Under the pieces are notes generated by a model. The model searched no databases. It was not told the origin of the DNA and worked only from the letters and a program-made list of their open reading frames with translations. The translations under genes and the position numbers were made by a program. Of a stretch of 32,049 nucleotides of DNA, positions 15,362 through 23,095 are shown piece by piece (the stretch's first letter is position 1; each line of letters starts with the position of its first letter). Source of the stretch: an uncultured Eubacteriales bacterium (GTDB taxonomy: Bacteria > Bacillota > Clostridia > Christensenellales > DTU072); NCBI GenBank assembly GCA_949292905.1, contig CASFAV010000003.1, positions 1 to 32,049 on the forward strand, given 5' to 3'.

Positions 15362-16556
15362 ATCGCCGCTGACCAAATATTTACTGCTGGCAATAATATA
15401 TCTTACGTTCGTATCGCTGGGACTTCCGGACTCCGTATTCGGAGCGGCGTGGCCGCAGGCTTACGTCGATATCGGAGTCGATCAGAGCCTGGGTTCGTTT
15501 TATTCCGTGGTGACCGGTATAACGTCGGGAGGCACGAGTTTCATGGCGGGTAAACTTATCCGCCGTTTCGGTACGGGCGGCGTGACGGCTGTTTCGGTAG
15601 GGCTCACTGTTGCCGGGCTTATCGGGATAAGTTTCGCGCCGAACTTTATCGTTATGATGGTGTGCGCCGTCGTGATGGGGATAGGCGCGGGCGCCATCGA
15701 CACCGGACTCAACAATTACGTTTCTCGCAATTACAAAGCGGGACACATGAACTGGCTTCATTGCTTCTGGGGCGTGGGGGTGACGGCGAGCCCGATAATA
15801 ATGTCGCTGTTTCTCCGTGACGGCGACTGGCGCAAAGGCTACCTTACGATAGGGCTTATCCAGCTTGCCATCGCCGTGGCGGTCGCGGCGAGTCTGCCGC
15901 TTTGGAAAAAACTCGCGCCGCCGTCGCTTCCCGAAGAAAGCGCCGCGAAAGCTCCGAAAAAGAGTTTCCGCGAAATAATCGCTACGCGCGGAGTTATAGC
16001 GGGGATATTGAGTCTCGGCTGTTACTGCTCGATGGAATTCATAATAGGAACGTGGGGAGCAAGCTATCTCGTGAACGCGGGAGGAAATACGCCTGCGGAC
16101 GCATCCAAATTCGTTTCGGCGTTTTTCGGAGGGATAATGTTCGGAAGGCTCGTGGCGGGATTTGCGGCGTTCAAGTTCAAAGACAAGACGCTCATTCGGA
16201 TAGGCACCGTAGCGGCGTTACCGGGAATGATATTGCTCGCCGTGCGCGCGGGGACGGTCACGGACGTGATCGGTATGCTGTTGATAGGCGCGGGCTTCGG
16301 ACCGATATTCCCGTCCGTCATACATTCCGTACCCGAGAGGTTCGGCGCGGAGTATTCGGCGGATATAACGGGATATCACATGGGCGGCGCGTATGCGATA
16401 GCGTTTGCGGTACAGTTCACGTTCGGCTTCGCGGCGACGAATACGACGTTCGTAATAATGCCTTACGTGTTGCTTGCGTTCCTCGTTTTCATGGCAGTCG
16501 CGTGCGAAAGCGCGGTGCGACTCACGGAGAAGAAGCCCGGCGGCGCGGAGAGCTGA
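15330..16556 (+). CDS. Major facilitator superfamily transporter
   Basis: A 408-residue inner-membrane permease with about twelve hydrophobic segments. The MFS signature lies between TM2 and TM3 (AGKLIRRFGTGG), with GAGAIDTGLNNYV in TM4 and the central charged loop after about residue 195. The pattern (FGAAWPQAYVDIG, HCFWGVGVTASP) resembles the FucP/YbjJ-like sugar or small-molecule group. The ATG at 15330 lies inside the tautomerase gene and has only a weak purine-rich ribosome site, as expected for coupled translation. The substrate is unknown. Confidence 0.87.
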   Translation: MSKKESLSNAESPLTKYLLLAIIYLTFVSLGLPDSVFGAAWPQAYVDIGVDQSLGSFYSVVTGITSGGTSFMAGKLIRRFGTGGVTAVSVGLTVAGLIGISFAPNFIVMMVCAVVMGIGAGAIDTGLNNYVSRNYKAGHMNWLHCFWGVGVTASPIIMSLFLRDGDWRKGYLTIGLIQLAIAVAVAASLPLWKKLAPPSLPEESAAKAPKKSFREIIATRGVIAGILSLGCYCSMEFIIGTWGASYLVNAGGNTPADASKFVSAFFGGIMFGRLVAGFAAFKFKDKTLIRIGTVAALPGMILLAVRAGTVTDVIGMLLIGAGFGPIFPSVIHSVPERFGAEYSADITGYHMGGAYAIAFAVQFTFGFAATNTTFVIMPYVLLAFLVFMAVACESAVRLTEKKPGGAES

Positions 16557-16777
16557 ACGGTCCGATCCCGGGTGCGTAAAACCGCCGTAAACTTCCGAAA
16601 ACGAGTAAAAACGCAGCGGCGATATCCGGTCAAAATAAAGTAAAAAACTGACACTTCTGTAAATATATTCCGAATAAGGGATACCGATATATGCTTAACG
16701 GAACACTTTATCAGTAATTTCGAGCGCGCGTCTCGCACCGTCGCACGGCACGTGCGCGCGCTTTTATCAGAAAAGTA
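16557..16777. other. Intergenic region between MFS and peptidase genes
   Basis: No coding region is supported here. Apart from the GC-rich hairpin at 16723-16766 I see no known riboswitch or RNA gene. The stretch between 16570 and 16720 is moderately AT-rich and without recognisable structure. Confidence 0.5.
16723..16766 (+). terminator. Probable terminator of the tautomerase-MFS operon
   Basis: AGCGCGCG pairs with CGCGCGCT, followed by TTTAT. The 24-base interior can fold further. It is 166 bases past the MFS stop codon, which is far, so the call is moderate. Confidence 0.5.
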
Positions 16778-16806
16778 TTTACAACGCCGTTTTAATATGT
16801 TATATT
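16778..16806 (+). promoter_or_regulatory. Promoter of the peptidase gene
   Basis: TTTACA and TATATT are separated by 17 bp. The start is predicted near 16813; a GGAGGAGAG ribosome site follows before the ATG at 16840. Confidence 0.72.
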
Positions 16807-16839
16807 AACATTATTGAACAAACTTCGGAGGAGAGAGGT

Positions 16840-18093
16840 ATGTCGAAGTACGATAGACTTATCGAGAAAAAAGCGGACAGCGCGCAATATATGGTGGACG
16901 AGATCACCCATATCTGTAAAGATATGCCCAAGCGCGGTCCCGGAAGCGAAGGCGAAAAAGTAGCCTGCGAGTACATGGCGCAAGTCCTTAAAGAGCAATG
17001 CGGTTGCGAGAGAGCGGACGTGGAATCCTTCAAGGAAAATCCCGGCTCCTTCCTCGGTTGGCTGTATTTCACGCTCACGTTCGCGCTTGCCGGAATGATA
17101 CTGTATTTCTTTATGCCGGCGCTCGGCGCGGCTATCATCGCGCTCGGCTTCGTTATCATGGTGGTGCAGTTTGGTTTCTATAAAAAATTCATAGATTTCT
17201 GCTTCCCCGAAAAGACCGGTCATAACGTGACGGCGATCAAGAAATGCAAAGGCGAAGTTAAAGCGAGGATATTCTTCAACGGACATCCCGACGCAGCGTG
17301 GAACTGGCCCGTGAACGAAAGATTCGGCGGCGCGGTGTACGAAGCGCATATCGCTTCCGGCGTGCTCGGCGCGCTCATCGTCATGATACTTTCGATAATC
17401 GCCGCGGTCAAGACGGGCGGCGTTCCCGGAGTGGCTTCTCCCGAGACCTACGGTCCCGCGCTTTTCTGGTGCGGTATAGCGTCGCTTATTTTCGCTCCTT
17501 TGCTTATCGGTCTTTATTTCATGTGGGACGAGAACACTATCGTCGACGGAGCTAACGACAACCTGACCGGTTGCTATATGGGTATAGCCATACTTAAAGC
17601 GCTCAAAGACGAGGGCATCGAGCTCGAGCATACCGAAGTGGGCGTTATACTGAGCGGTTCCGAAGAAGCGGGACTCAGAGGCGCCAAAGCGTGGTGCGAA
17701 GCGCACAAAGACGAATTCAACGACGTGCCCACCTGGATACTTTCCTACGACACGATACACGAGAGCAAGTTCCTGGGCGTCAACTACCGCGATCTCAACG
17801 GCACGGTAAAAGCGGATAAAGAGGTGAGCGACGCCTTCATGGCGGCGGCTAAAGAGCTCGACATAGCCTGCCAGAAGACCTGGGTACCTCCGCTCGGCGG
17901 AGCCACCGACTCGGCGGCGTTCGCGCAGGCGGGCTTCCGCGCCACAGGTATCACCGCGCTCAACCACGTGCTCGAGGATTATTATCACACGAGGAAGGAC
18001 TCCTACGACAACCTTGACAAGGATTGTCTTGCGGACTGCTACGCCATTTCGGTGAAGTGCCTCGAGAACTTCGAAGAAAAGTACGGCAAATAA
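16840..18093 (+). CDS. M28-like metallopeptidase with inserted membrane segments
   Basis: A 417-residue di-zinc aminopeptidase-type protein. Candidate metal ligands in order: His149 in NGHPD, Asp240 in GANDN, Glu275/Glu276 in SGSEEAG, Asp304 in SYDTIH and His383 in DYYHTRKD. This matches the M28/M20-like order. Unusually, hydrophobic segments lie inside the chain: about 73-116 (two helices), 171-191 and 206-228. The zinc site is thus built from parts on both sides of the membrane segments, and the first ligand lies between the two pairs. With an even number of helices both halves of the site would sit on the same side. The start has GGAGGAG upstream, and the gene stands alone with its own promoter and terminator. 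Substrate unknown. Confidence 0.82.
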   Translation: MSKYDRLIEKKADSAQYMVDEITHICKDMPKRGPGSEGEKVACEYMAQVLKEQCGCERADVESFKENPGSFLGWLYFTLTFALAGMILYFFMPALGAAIIALGFVIMVVQFGFYKKFIDFCFPEKTGHNVTAIKKCKGEVKARIFFNGHPDAAWNWPVNERFGGAVYEAHIASGVLGALIVMILSIIAAVKTGGVPGVASPETYGPALFWCGIASLIFAPLLIGLYFMWDENTIVDGANDNLTGCYMGIAILKALKDEGIELEHTEVGVILSGSEEAGLRGAKAWCEAHKDEFNDVPTWILSYDTIHESKFLGVNYRDLNGTVKADKEVSDAFMAAAKELDIACQKTWVPPLGGATDSAAFAQAGFRATGITALNHVLEDYYHTRKDSYDNLDKDCLADCYAISVKCLENFEEKYGK

Positions 18094-18110
18094 TCAGAAT
18101 TCGAATATAA

Positions 18111-18133
18111 AGCCTGCTTCGGCAGGCTTTTTT
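18111..18133 (+). terminator. Terminator of the peptidase gene
   Basis: AGCCTGC pairs with GCAGGCT around a TTCG tetraloop, followed by six T residues. It lies 18 bases past the stop codon. Confidence 0.93.
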
Positions 18134-18190
18134 CGATATTTAAGCATAAAATCGTCGGCTTACGGCGTATAATGAGCCTCGGAGGTCAAT

Positions 18191-18907
18191 ATGATAGTTT
18201 ATTTCAGCGGAACTGGTAATTCCCGTTCGATAGCCCTCAAACTCGCCCGCGAAGGCGAGAGAGTGGAGGAGATATGCGCGATATCGGATAGCGTTCTCGA
18301 AGACGACAGGATAGGGATAGTTTTCCCGGTATATTGCGGCGACGTGCCGCGCGCGGTTGCGGAATTTCTCAAGCGCGTAAAATTGGTTTCGCCCTATATT
18401 TTTTCCGTGGCGACGGCGGGCGGCGGTGCGGGACATTCGCACAAAAGCGCGGCGTATCTGCTCGAAGCTCAGGGTGCGGAACTTGCGTATGCCGCGACCG
18501 TCATAATGCCCGACAGCTGTATAGTGTTCGCGACGCCCGCCAAGACCAAAACGCGCCTTCTCGCGGAAGAAGGGAAGCGAGCGGAGGCGATAGCGAAAGA
18601 TCTTGCCGAGCGTAAGCGCATTCCGGTGAAACCGTCTGCGCCATACGGGGCGGGAACGTGGTTTATGTGGAAGTTTTTCAGGGCGGTATTCGGGCTCGAC
18701 CGTAAAAAAGTAGGCGGCTCCTGCGTGGGTTGCGGCTTATGCGCGGCGGGCTGCCCCGTGAACAATATCGAAATGCGTAACGGAAAAGGCGCTTTCCTCG
18801 GCGGCTCTTGCGAAAACTGTTTCCGTTGCATACAGAGTTGTCCCGAAAGGGCGATAGAATTCGGAAGGCTCAAAGTAAACGACCGCACGCAATACCTTCA
18901 CGAGTAG
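18191..18907 (+). CDS. EFR1-type flavodoxin/ferredoxin fusion protein (second copy)
   Basis: A 238-residue paralogue of the protein at 11356. The N-terminal flavodoxin domain has the FMN phosphate loop YFSGTGNSRS and FPVYCGDVPRAV. The C-terminal ferredoxin domain has CVGCGLCAAGCP and CENCFRCIQSCP. GGAGG lies six bases before the ATG. A TATAAT at 18168-18173 is the likely -10, with a poor -35. Its stop codon directly abuts the stop codon of the convergent methyltransferase gene, so there is no room for a terminator between them. Electron donors and acceptors are unknown. Confidence 0.9.
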   Translation: MIVYFSGTGNSRSIALKLAREGERVEEICAISDSVLEDDRIGIVFPVYCGDVPRAVAEFLKRVKLVSPYIFSVATAGGGAGHSHKSAAYLLEAQGAELAYAATVIMPDSCIVFATPAKTKTRLLAEEGKRAEAIAKDLAERKRIPVKPSAPYGAGTWFMWKFFRAVFGLDRKKVGGSCVGCGLCAAGCPVNNIEMRNGKGAFLGGSCENCFRCIQSCPERAIEFGRLKVNDRTQYLHE

Positions 18908-20083
18908 TCAGCGCGCGTTAACGGAAAGAACGTAAAATTTGAGGTAGCCCGTTTCGCCGTCTGTAAGCGAAACCGGGTGATCGGGCGCCTGTATCCTGAT
19001 CTCCAGTATCCTGACAGAGCGTCCGCTCTCGCTCGCCGCTTCGGCGAGCATTTTTTCGAAAAGGGGCATCGTCATATAATGCGTGCACGACGAAGTTACG
19101 AGATAACCGCCGTCGCTCACTATTTTCATTCCCGACGCGTTTATGTCTTTGTAGCCCCGGTAAGCGTCTTTTATTTCGGCGGCGCTCTTGCAGAAAGCGG
19201 GCGGATCCAGTATGACCGTGTCGAAGCGTCTGCCTTCCTTACGGTATTTGCGCAATTCCTCGAATACGTCCGCGCACACGGCGTTCACGTTGGTAAAACC
19301 GTTGAGCGCGGCGTTTGCCATGACTTCGTTTACGGCGCGCTCGGAGATGTCCACAGAGGTGACTTCTTCGGCTACCGTCGCCGCGTTCATGCTGAAACCG
19401 CCCGTATTGGAGAAGCAGTCCAGTACCCGTTTGCCGCGGCAATATCTTCTCACCGCGAAGCGGTTGTCCTTCTGATCGAGGAAATATCCCGTTTTCTGTC
19501 CGTTACGGACGTCCACGTATAATTTTACGCCGTTTTCTTCGACGATGACCTTTTCGGGCACTTCGCCGTAAAGGACGCCGACCGAAGGCTCCAGTCCTTC
19601 TTTGAGCCTTACTGAGGCGTCGCTTCTTTCGTATATCCCGTCGGGCGAAAACGCTTCCGCGAGAGCTTCCGTTATCAAAGCTTTGCGCTTGTCGAAGCCC
19701 AGCGAAAGAAATTGCACCGAGAGCACGTCGCCGTAACGGTCGACTATGAGCGAAGGAAGTCCGTCCGCTTCGCCGTAGCACAGACGGTAGGCTTCGCCGA
19801 GCGCGAGATCTTTGCGCATGGCGTCCGCTTTTTTCAGACGCCTTACGAAAAATTCCTTGTCGTCCGTTTCCTTTTCGTCTCGTATGAAAATCCTAACCAG
19901 TATCCGCGAAAGGTGATTTATATAGCCTTTGCCGATAAACTTTCCGTCGTGCGAGTATACGCTCGCGAGAGAACCGTTCTTGTCCTTGCCTTCCGTGCGC
20001 GCGACTTCGTTGGCGTATACCCAGCTCCTGCCGCGCAGTATTTCGCGCTCCTCACCTTTTTTAAGATATACCGAATATGCCAT
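18908..20083 (-). CDS. rlmI: Class I rRNA large-subunit methyltransferase (RlmI-like, m5C)
   Basis: A 391-residue SAM-dependent methyltransferase resembling E. coli RlmI, which makes m5C1962 in 23S rRNA. The N-terminal ~75 residues form a PUA RNA-binding domain (VYLKKGEEREILRGRSWVYANEV). Then come a linker, a GQKTGYFLDQKDNR motif at 195-208, SAM motif I DCFSNTGGFS at 222-231, ILDPPAFCKS at 291-300 and SSCTHYM at 331-337. The Cys of SSC and the DPPAF region are typical of the family. The ATG at 20083 has GGAACGGAG close upstream, and a promoter lies at 20116-20144. The exact target base is inferred from the family. Confidence 0.88.
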   Translation of the reverse strand: MAYSVYLKKGEEREILRGRSWVYANEVARTEGKDKNGSLASVYSHDGKFIGKGYINHLSRILVRIFIRDEKETDDKEFFVRRLKKADAMRKDLALGEAYRLCYGEADGLPSLIVDRYGDVLSVQFLSLGFDKRKALITEALAEAFSPDGIYERSDASVRLKEGLEPSVGVLYGEVPEKVIVEENGVKLYVDVRNGQKTGYFLDQKDNRFAVRRYCRGKRVLDCFSNTGGFSMNAATVAEEVTSVDISERAVNEVMANAALNGFTNVNAVCADVFEELRKYRKEGRRFDTVILDPPAFCKSAAEIKDAYRGYKDINASGMKIVSDGGYLVTSSCTHYMTMPLFEKMLAEAASESGRSVRILEIRIQAPDHPVSLTDGETGYLKFYVLSVNAR

Positions 20084-20115
20084 GCTCCGTTCCTTACGAA
20101 TTCAAAGATGATTAA

Positions 20116-20144
20116 ATTATATACGCCTAATACCGTTTTGTCTA
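20116..20144 (-). promoter_or_regulatory. Promoter of the RlmI-like gene
   Basis: On the minus strand, TAGACA and TATAAT are separated by 17 bp. The predicted start is near 20109. Confidence 0.72.
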
Positions 20145-20176
20145 CCGGTGCGCGCGCGTTCGTTCAAACGGCGGTA

Positions 20177-20205
20177 TTGACCTGAATTGAGTTATATGAT
20201 ATTAT
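20177..20205 (+). promoter_or_regulatory. Promoter of the SGNH hydrolase-lipoprotein operon
   Basis: TTGACC and TATTAT are separated by 17 bp. The predicted start is near 20212; GGAGG follows before the ATG at 20242. Confidence 0.72.
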
Positions 20206-20241
20206 GACTTTGCGGATGGACCCGCGCGCGGAGGATATCGT

Positions 20242-21282
20242 ATGAGATTTCGAAAAGCCGTTGCTGCGTTGCTTACAATAGCTTTCATTGCCGTAATCGC
20301 GACTGCTGTCGTGACGGAGTTTGTAAAAAACGACGAGAAAGAGATCAATGCTCCGGAGCCTTTGCTTATAACGTTCTGGGGAGATTCCATCGCCGAAGGC
20401 GTGCTGGGACCGTCACCGCTCAAAGAGCGTGATTCTTACGCGTATTTCGCTATAGTCGGCAGAGACAACGGTTATATTTATAAAAACCGTTCGGTATCAG
20501 GGCATCAGACTTCCAATATGCTCGAATATATACAACGCCCCGACGAGAACGCTTACCTCACCGATACGCTCATGCGCACCTCGGACATAATCCATATTTC
20601 CATTCTCGGCAACGACCTTCTCCAGAACAGTCTCGGCGCGATGGTCGTGAATTACGCCAAGGGCGATTCCTCTTCGCTCGACGCCAATATAGCGAAGGCG
20701 CGGATCAATTTCGCGGAAATAATGGATCATATCGCTTCGGTGAACCCCGACGCTTTCGTCATGATAAACACCGTGTATAACCCGATGTTCGAAGGGAGCG
20801 CGATATTGCCGCAAAGCTGTATAGACGAGATGCACGCGCTCGGAATGGACTCAGCGGACATACGCGCTACCGGTTCGGCGATGCTTGCGGAGCTTAACGG
20901 CATAATCTTCGATTATCTCGCGGAGCACGAAGGCGCTTACGTCGTGATCGACGCGGAAAAGGAATTCGACAGGATATTCAGTGAGGACGAAGAGAGGGGT
21001 AAGGGACTTTTCTACAAGGACGGCGTACACCCTTCCAACGAAGGCCATGCCGTGATAGCCGATCTCATCCAACGCGCTCTTGAGAAGGCTGGACTTGCGG
21101 ACGAAGCCGCGGCGCTTGCCAATTACAAGAAATTGCGCACCGAGCAGCTCGCGAGGCTTTACGCGGGCACGGCGGACACCGCGGAAAACCGCGCGCGGAT
21201 AGCGGGAGCCGCAAGCGTCGAGGAAGTTACGGACGCATATTTCCGCGCCATAGAAGGCTATTCTCCCGTTTACTACGATTGA
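20242..21282 (+). CDS. Membrane-anchored SGNH/GDSL hydrolase
   Basis: A 346-residue exported esterase or acetylhydrolase. One hydrophobic segment at about residues 5-25 is a signal anchor or uncleaved signal peptide. The SGNH blocks are all visible: GDSIAEG with nucleophile Ser49, Gly in SVSGHQT, Asn124 in ILGNDLL, and Asp260-His263 in DGVHPSNEGH. The last ~70 residues form an extra helical region after the catalytic block. GGAGGATATCGT precedes the ATG. It is followed 13 bases later by a lipoprotein gene, and both products should act at the cell surface. Deacetylation of a cell-wall or exported polysaccharide is plausible but not shown. Confidence 0.88.
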   Translation: MRFRKAVAALLTIAFIAVIATAVVTEFVKNDEKEINAPEPLLITFWGDSIAEGVLGPSPLKERDSYAYFAIVGRDNGYIYKNRSVSGHQTSNMLEYIQRPDENAYLTDTLMRTSDIIHISILGNDLLQNSLGAMVVNYAKGDSSSLDANIAKARINFAEIMDHIASVNPDAFVMINTVYNPMFEGSAILPQSCIDEMHALGMDSADIRATGSAMLAELNGIIFDYLAEHEGAYVVIDAEKEFDRIFSEDEERGKGLFYKDGVHPSNEGHAVIADLIQRALEKAGLADEAAALANYKKLRTEQLARLYAGTADTAENRARIAGAASVEEVTDAYFRAIEGYSPVYYD

Positions 21283-21295
21283 AGAGGTGGCAATT

Positions 21296-22042
21296 ATGAA
21301 AAAGATTAGAAGGATATTGACAGTCGCAATATTATTGACGGTGCTCGCGTTACCCGCGACGCTGCTTACGGCGTGCGACGAAAGCGGCGAGGAGACGTCC
21401 GATCCCGCGGACGGATATCACGTAGAGAAAACCGAAAGATATTATTTAGACGAATTGTCCACCGTAGTTTTGGATCTGCCGTTGGGAATACTGTTCGATC
21501 CGTACGAGAGTTATTTCGAATTCAGACCGGACGGCACTATGAAAATACGCGCCATGATCAAAAGCGCGTTTCTTTTGAATATTTCTTCCGTGCTCAATAA
21601 GTACGGCATCGATCTTTCCAATGTGAATCTGCAAAGCACCGTAGACACTTACGTAGTCGAATTGATGCCGTCGTTCACTTTGAAGGACATACCGTTTTCG
21701 CTCGGTCTGTTGGACGCCACTCTGGGTATAAAAGTACTGGGCTTCGACACCGAATATAAGGGGATACGCGAGCTTTGCGACGCGCTTTACGAGAACGCGA
21801 GCCTGCCGAGTGTATTAGATCTTCCCGCAGGGCTCGGATTAGAGTACGAAGGAACCTACGTAATGAAAGATCTCACCAGTGTCACGACCGGTAAAGTTTA
21901 CCGAGCGGCGTTCACCGGCGGCAGTGCCGAAAACGGCGAACCTTACGGCGTGATGACCTTCGGCGAGAACGCCGAAGGCAAAAAGACCGTGGATCTGCAC
22001 GTCGAATTTCTCAAAGCCGACGTCGTAGGAGTGGCATTGTAA
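21296..22042 (+). CDS. Lipoprotein of unknown function
   Basis: A 248-residue protein that I do not recognise. It has a lipoprotein signal peptide: a basic start (MKKIRRI), a hydrophobic core and the lipobox LTAC with Cys27, followed by an acidic linker. The mature part is rich in beta-forming and charged residues and contains no catalytic motif that I can name. The ATG at 21296 is preferred because AGAGGTGG sits at ribosome-site distance; a GTG at 21287 would overlap that site. It is cotranscribed with the SGNH hydrolase upstream and may assist it at the membrane surface. Confidence 0.75.
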   Translation: MKKIRRILTVAILLTVLALPATLLTACDESGEETSDPADGYHVEKTERYYLDELSTVVLDLPLGILFDPYESYFEFRPDGTMKIRAMIKSAFLLNISSVLNKYGIDLSNVNLQSTVDTYVVELMPSFTLKDIPFSLGLLDATLGIKVLGFDTEYKGIRELCDALYENASLPSVLDLPAGLGLEYEGTYVMKDLTSVTTGKVYRAAFTGGSAENGEPYGVMTFGENAEGKKTVDLHVEFLKADVVGVAL

Positions 22043-22049
22043 CGAGGAC

Positions 22050-22069
22050 GCGCGCGCCGCGGCGCGCGC
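22050..22069. repeat. Perfect 20-bp GC palindrome
   Basis: A self-complementary GC-only run starting GCGCGCGCCG lies 8 bases past the lipoprotein stop codon. It has no T tract. It may stabilise the mRNA 3' end or assist the terminator at 22091. Confidence 0.5.
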
Positions 22070-22090
22070 AACATTAACGATATAAACAAA

Positions 22091-22120
22091 ACGCCCGCCG
22101 TGAGGCGGGCTCTCTTATTT
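22091..22120 (+). terminator. Terminator between lipoprotein and ZIP transporter genes
   Basis: GCCCGCC pairs with GGCGGGC around a GTGA loop, followed by TCTCTTATTTTA. The stem on the minus strand is followed by GTTTTGTTTA, so it can serve both convergent genes. Confidence 0.87.
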
Positions 22121-22150
22121 TATCGTAAGGGCTGCGTTTCTTATAAATTC

Positions 22151-23005
22151 TCAAACGTAAATGATTATCAATCCGAGCATGACTCCCGCGAGCATCGTAA
22201 CGGCGGGAAACTTGCTTTTCCACATAAGGTAGGCGGCGGGCAGGAGCTCGCCGAATACGACGTAGAGCATCGCGCCGGAGGCGAAAGAGAGCGCTATCGT
22301 GAGCCATATGTCTCCGAGAGTGCCGAGCCAGTAGCCGATCAACGCGCCGATAACGGTGGGAAGCCCGCTCAGGAAGGTGATGACGATGGCTTTCAGTCTG
22401 CTCGAACCTCCGGTGATGAGAGGTACCGCGACAGCCATTCCTTCGGGTATGTTGTGGAGCCCTATGATTATCGCAAGCGTTATAGCGGTGCCGCCCGTAG
22501 CGATACCGCCGTTTGCTATAGCCGCGCCTATGACCATTCCTTCGGGAAGATTGTGGAGCGCTATGGCGAGTCCCATCACTATACCCGCCGCGAAAAGCTG
22601 TTTTTTATTGACGACCGGTTCGTTCGCGTGATGGGCGTAGTGGTCGCTGTGTATGAGTTCGTCGAGATTATCTGCCGTTTTGGGGTGATCCTCGTCTATG
22701 TGACGGACTTCCTTATTGGTAGCCTGGTCGATAAGTATATTGAGAAGATAAACTATAAAAAATCCCGCGAGAGTACCGCCGATGACGACAAAAATGTTGG
22801 CAGGTTCCGTTTCGGAAGGCAGAATGGCGGACGGTACGAGATCGAAACACACGATCGCAAGCATAACGCCGCCCGCAAGAGCCAGAAGCAGGGAGACGAT
22901 TTTGGTATTGTCGCGCTTGAATATCGCGCCGACAACGCCGCCGAGTCCGGTTCCGACTCCTCCTGCAATAAAAGTTATCACTACCACCCACGCTAACATC
23001 GACAT
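22151..23005 (-). CDS. ZIP-family metal transporter (ZupT-like)
   Basis: A 284-residue inner-membrane importer of zinc or related divalent metals. About eight hydrophobic segments are present. The metal-site motifs HNLPEGM and HNIPEGM lie in two consecutive membrane helices, as in ZupT and ZIP proteins. The loop between TM3 and TM4 is rich in His and acidic residues (HIDEDH, HSDHYAHH), typical of metal-sensing loops. The ATG at 23005 has no ribosome site, and the -10 of its promoter ends 7 bases upstream, so the mRNA is probably leaderless. The gene is divergent from the RlmA operon. Confidence 0.9.
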   Translation of the reverse strand: MSMLAWVVVITFIAGGVGTGLGGVVGAIFKRDNTKIVSLLLALAGGVMLAIVCFDLVPSAILPSETEPANIFVVIGGTLAGFFIVYLLNILIDQATNKEVRHIDEDHPKTADNLDELIHSDHYAHHANEPVVNKKQLFAAGIVMGLAIALHNLPEGMVIGAAIANGGIATGGTAITLAIIIGLHNIPEGMAVAVPLITGGSSRLKAIVITFLSGLPTVIGALIGYWLGTLGDIWLTIALSFASGAMLYVVFGELLPAAYLMWKSKFPAVTMLAGVMLGLIIIYV

Positions 23006-23011
23006 AGTTAA

Positions 23012-23040
23012 AGTGTAGCTAACGCGCCGCGAATTGTAAA
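23012..23040 (-). promoter_or_regulatory. Promoter of the ZIP transporter gene (leaderless)
   Basis: On the minus strand, TTTACA and TACACT are separated by 17 bp. Counting 7 bases from the end of the -10 places the transcription start on the A of the start codon. Confidence 0.65.
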
Positions 23041-23081
23041 GCGTTTTCGTGTAAATCGGTTTATTTTTCGGGGGAGCGCGT

Positions 23082-23089
23082 GCTATTAT
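23082..23089 (+). promoter_or_regulatory. Extended -10 of the RlmA operon (leaderless)
   Basis: TGCTATTAT, the TGn extended form, ends at 23089, exactly 7 bases before the A of the start codon at 23096. No -35 is obvious. A GGGGGAG run at 23070-23076 is too far to serve as ribosome site and would lie outside the transcript. Confidence 0.55.
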
Positions 23090-23095
23090 AAGAAT

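Noticed and set aside
16557..16839. A riboswitch upstream of the M28-like peptidase
   Set aside because: The promoter at 16778-16806 leaves only about 27 bases of leader, too short for any known class, and no conserved motif is visible.
22050..22069. The GC palindrome as an independent terminator or attachment site
   Set aside because: It has no T tract, no duplicate copy was seen, and no integrase gene is present in the window.
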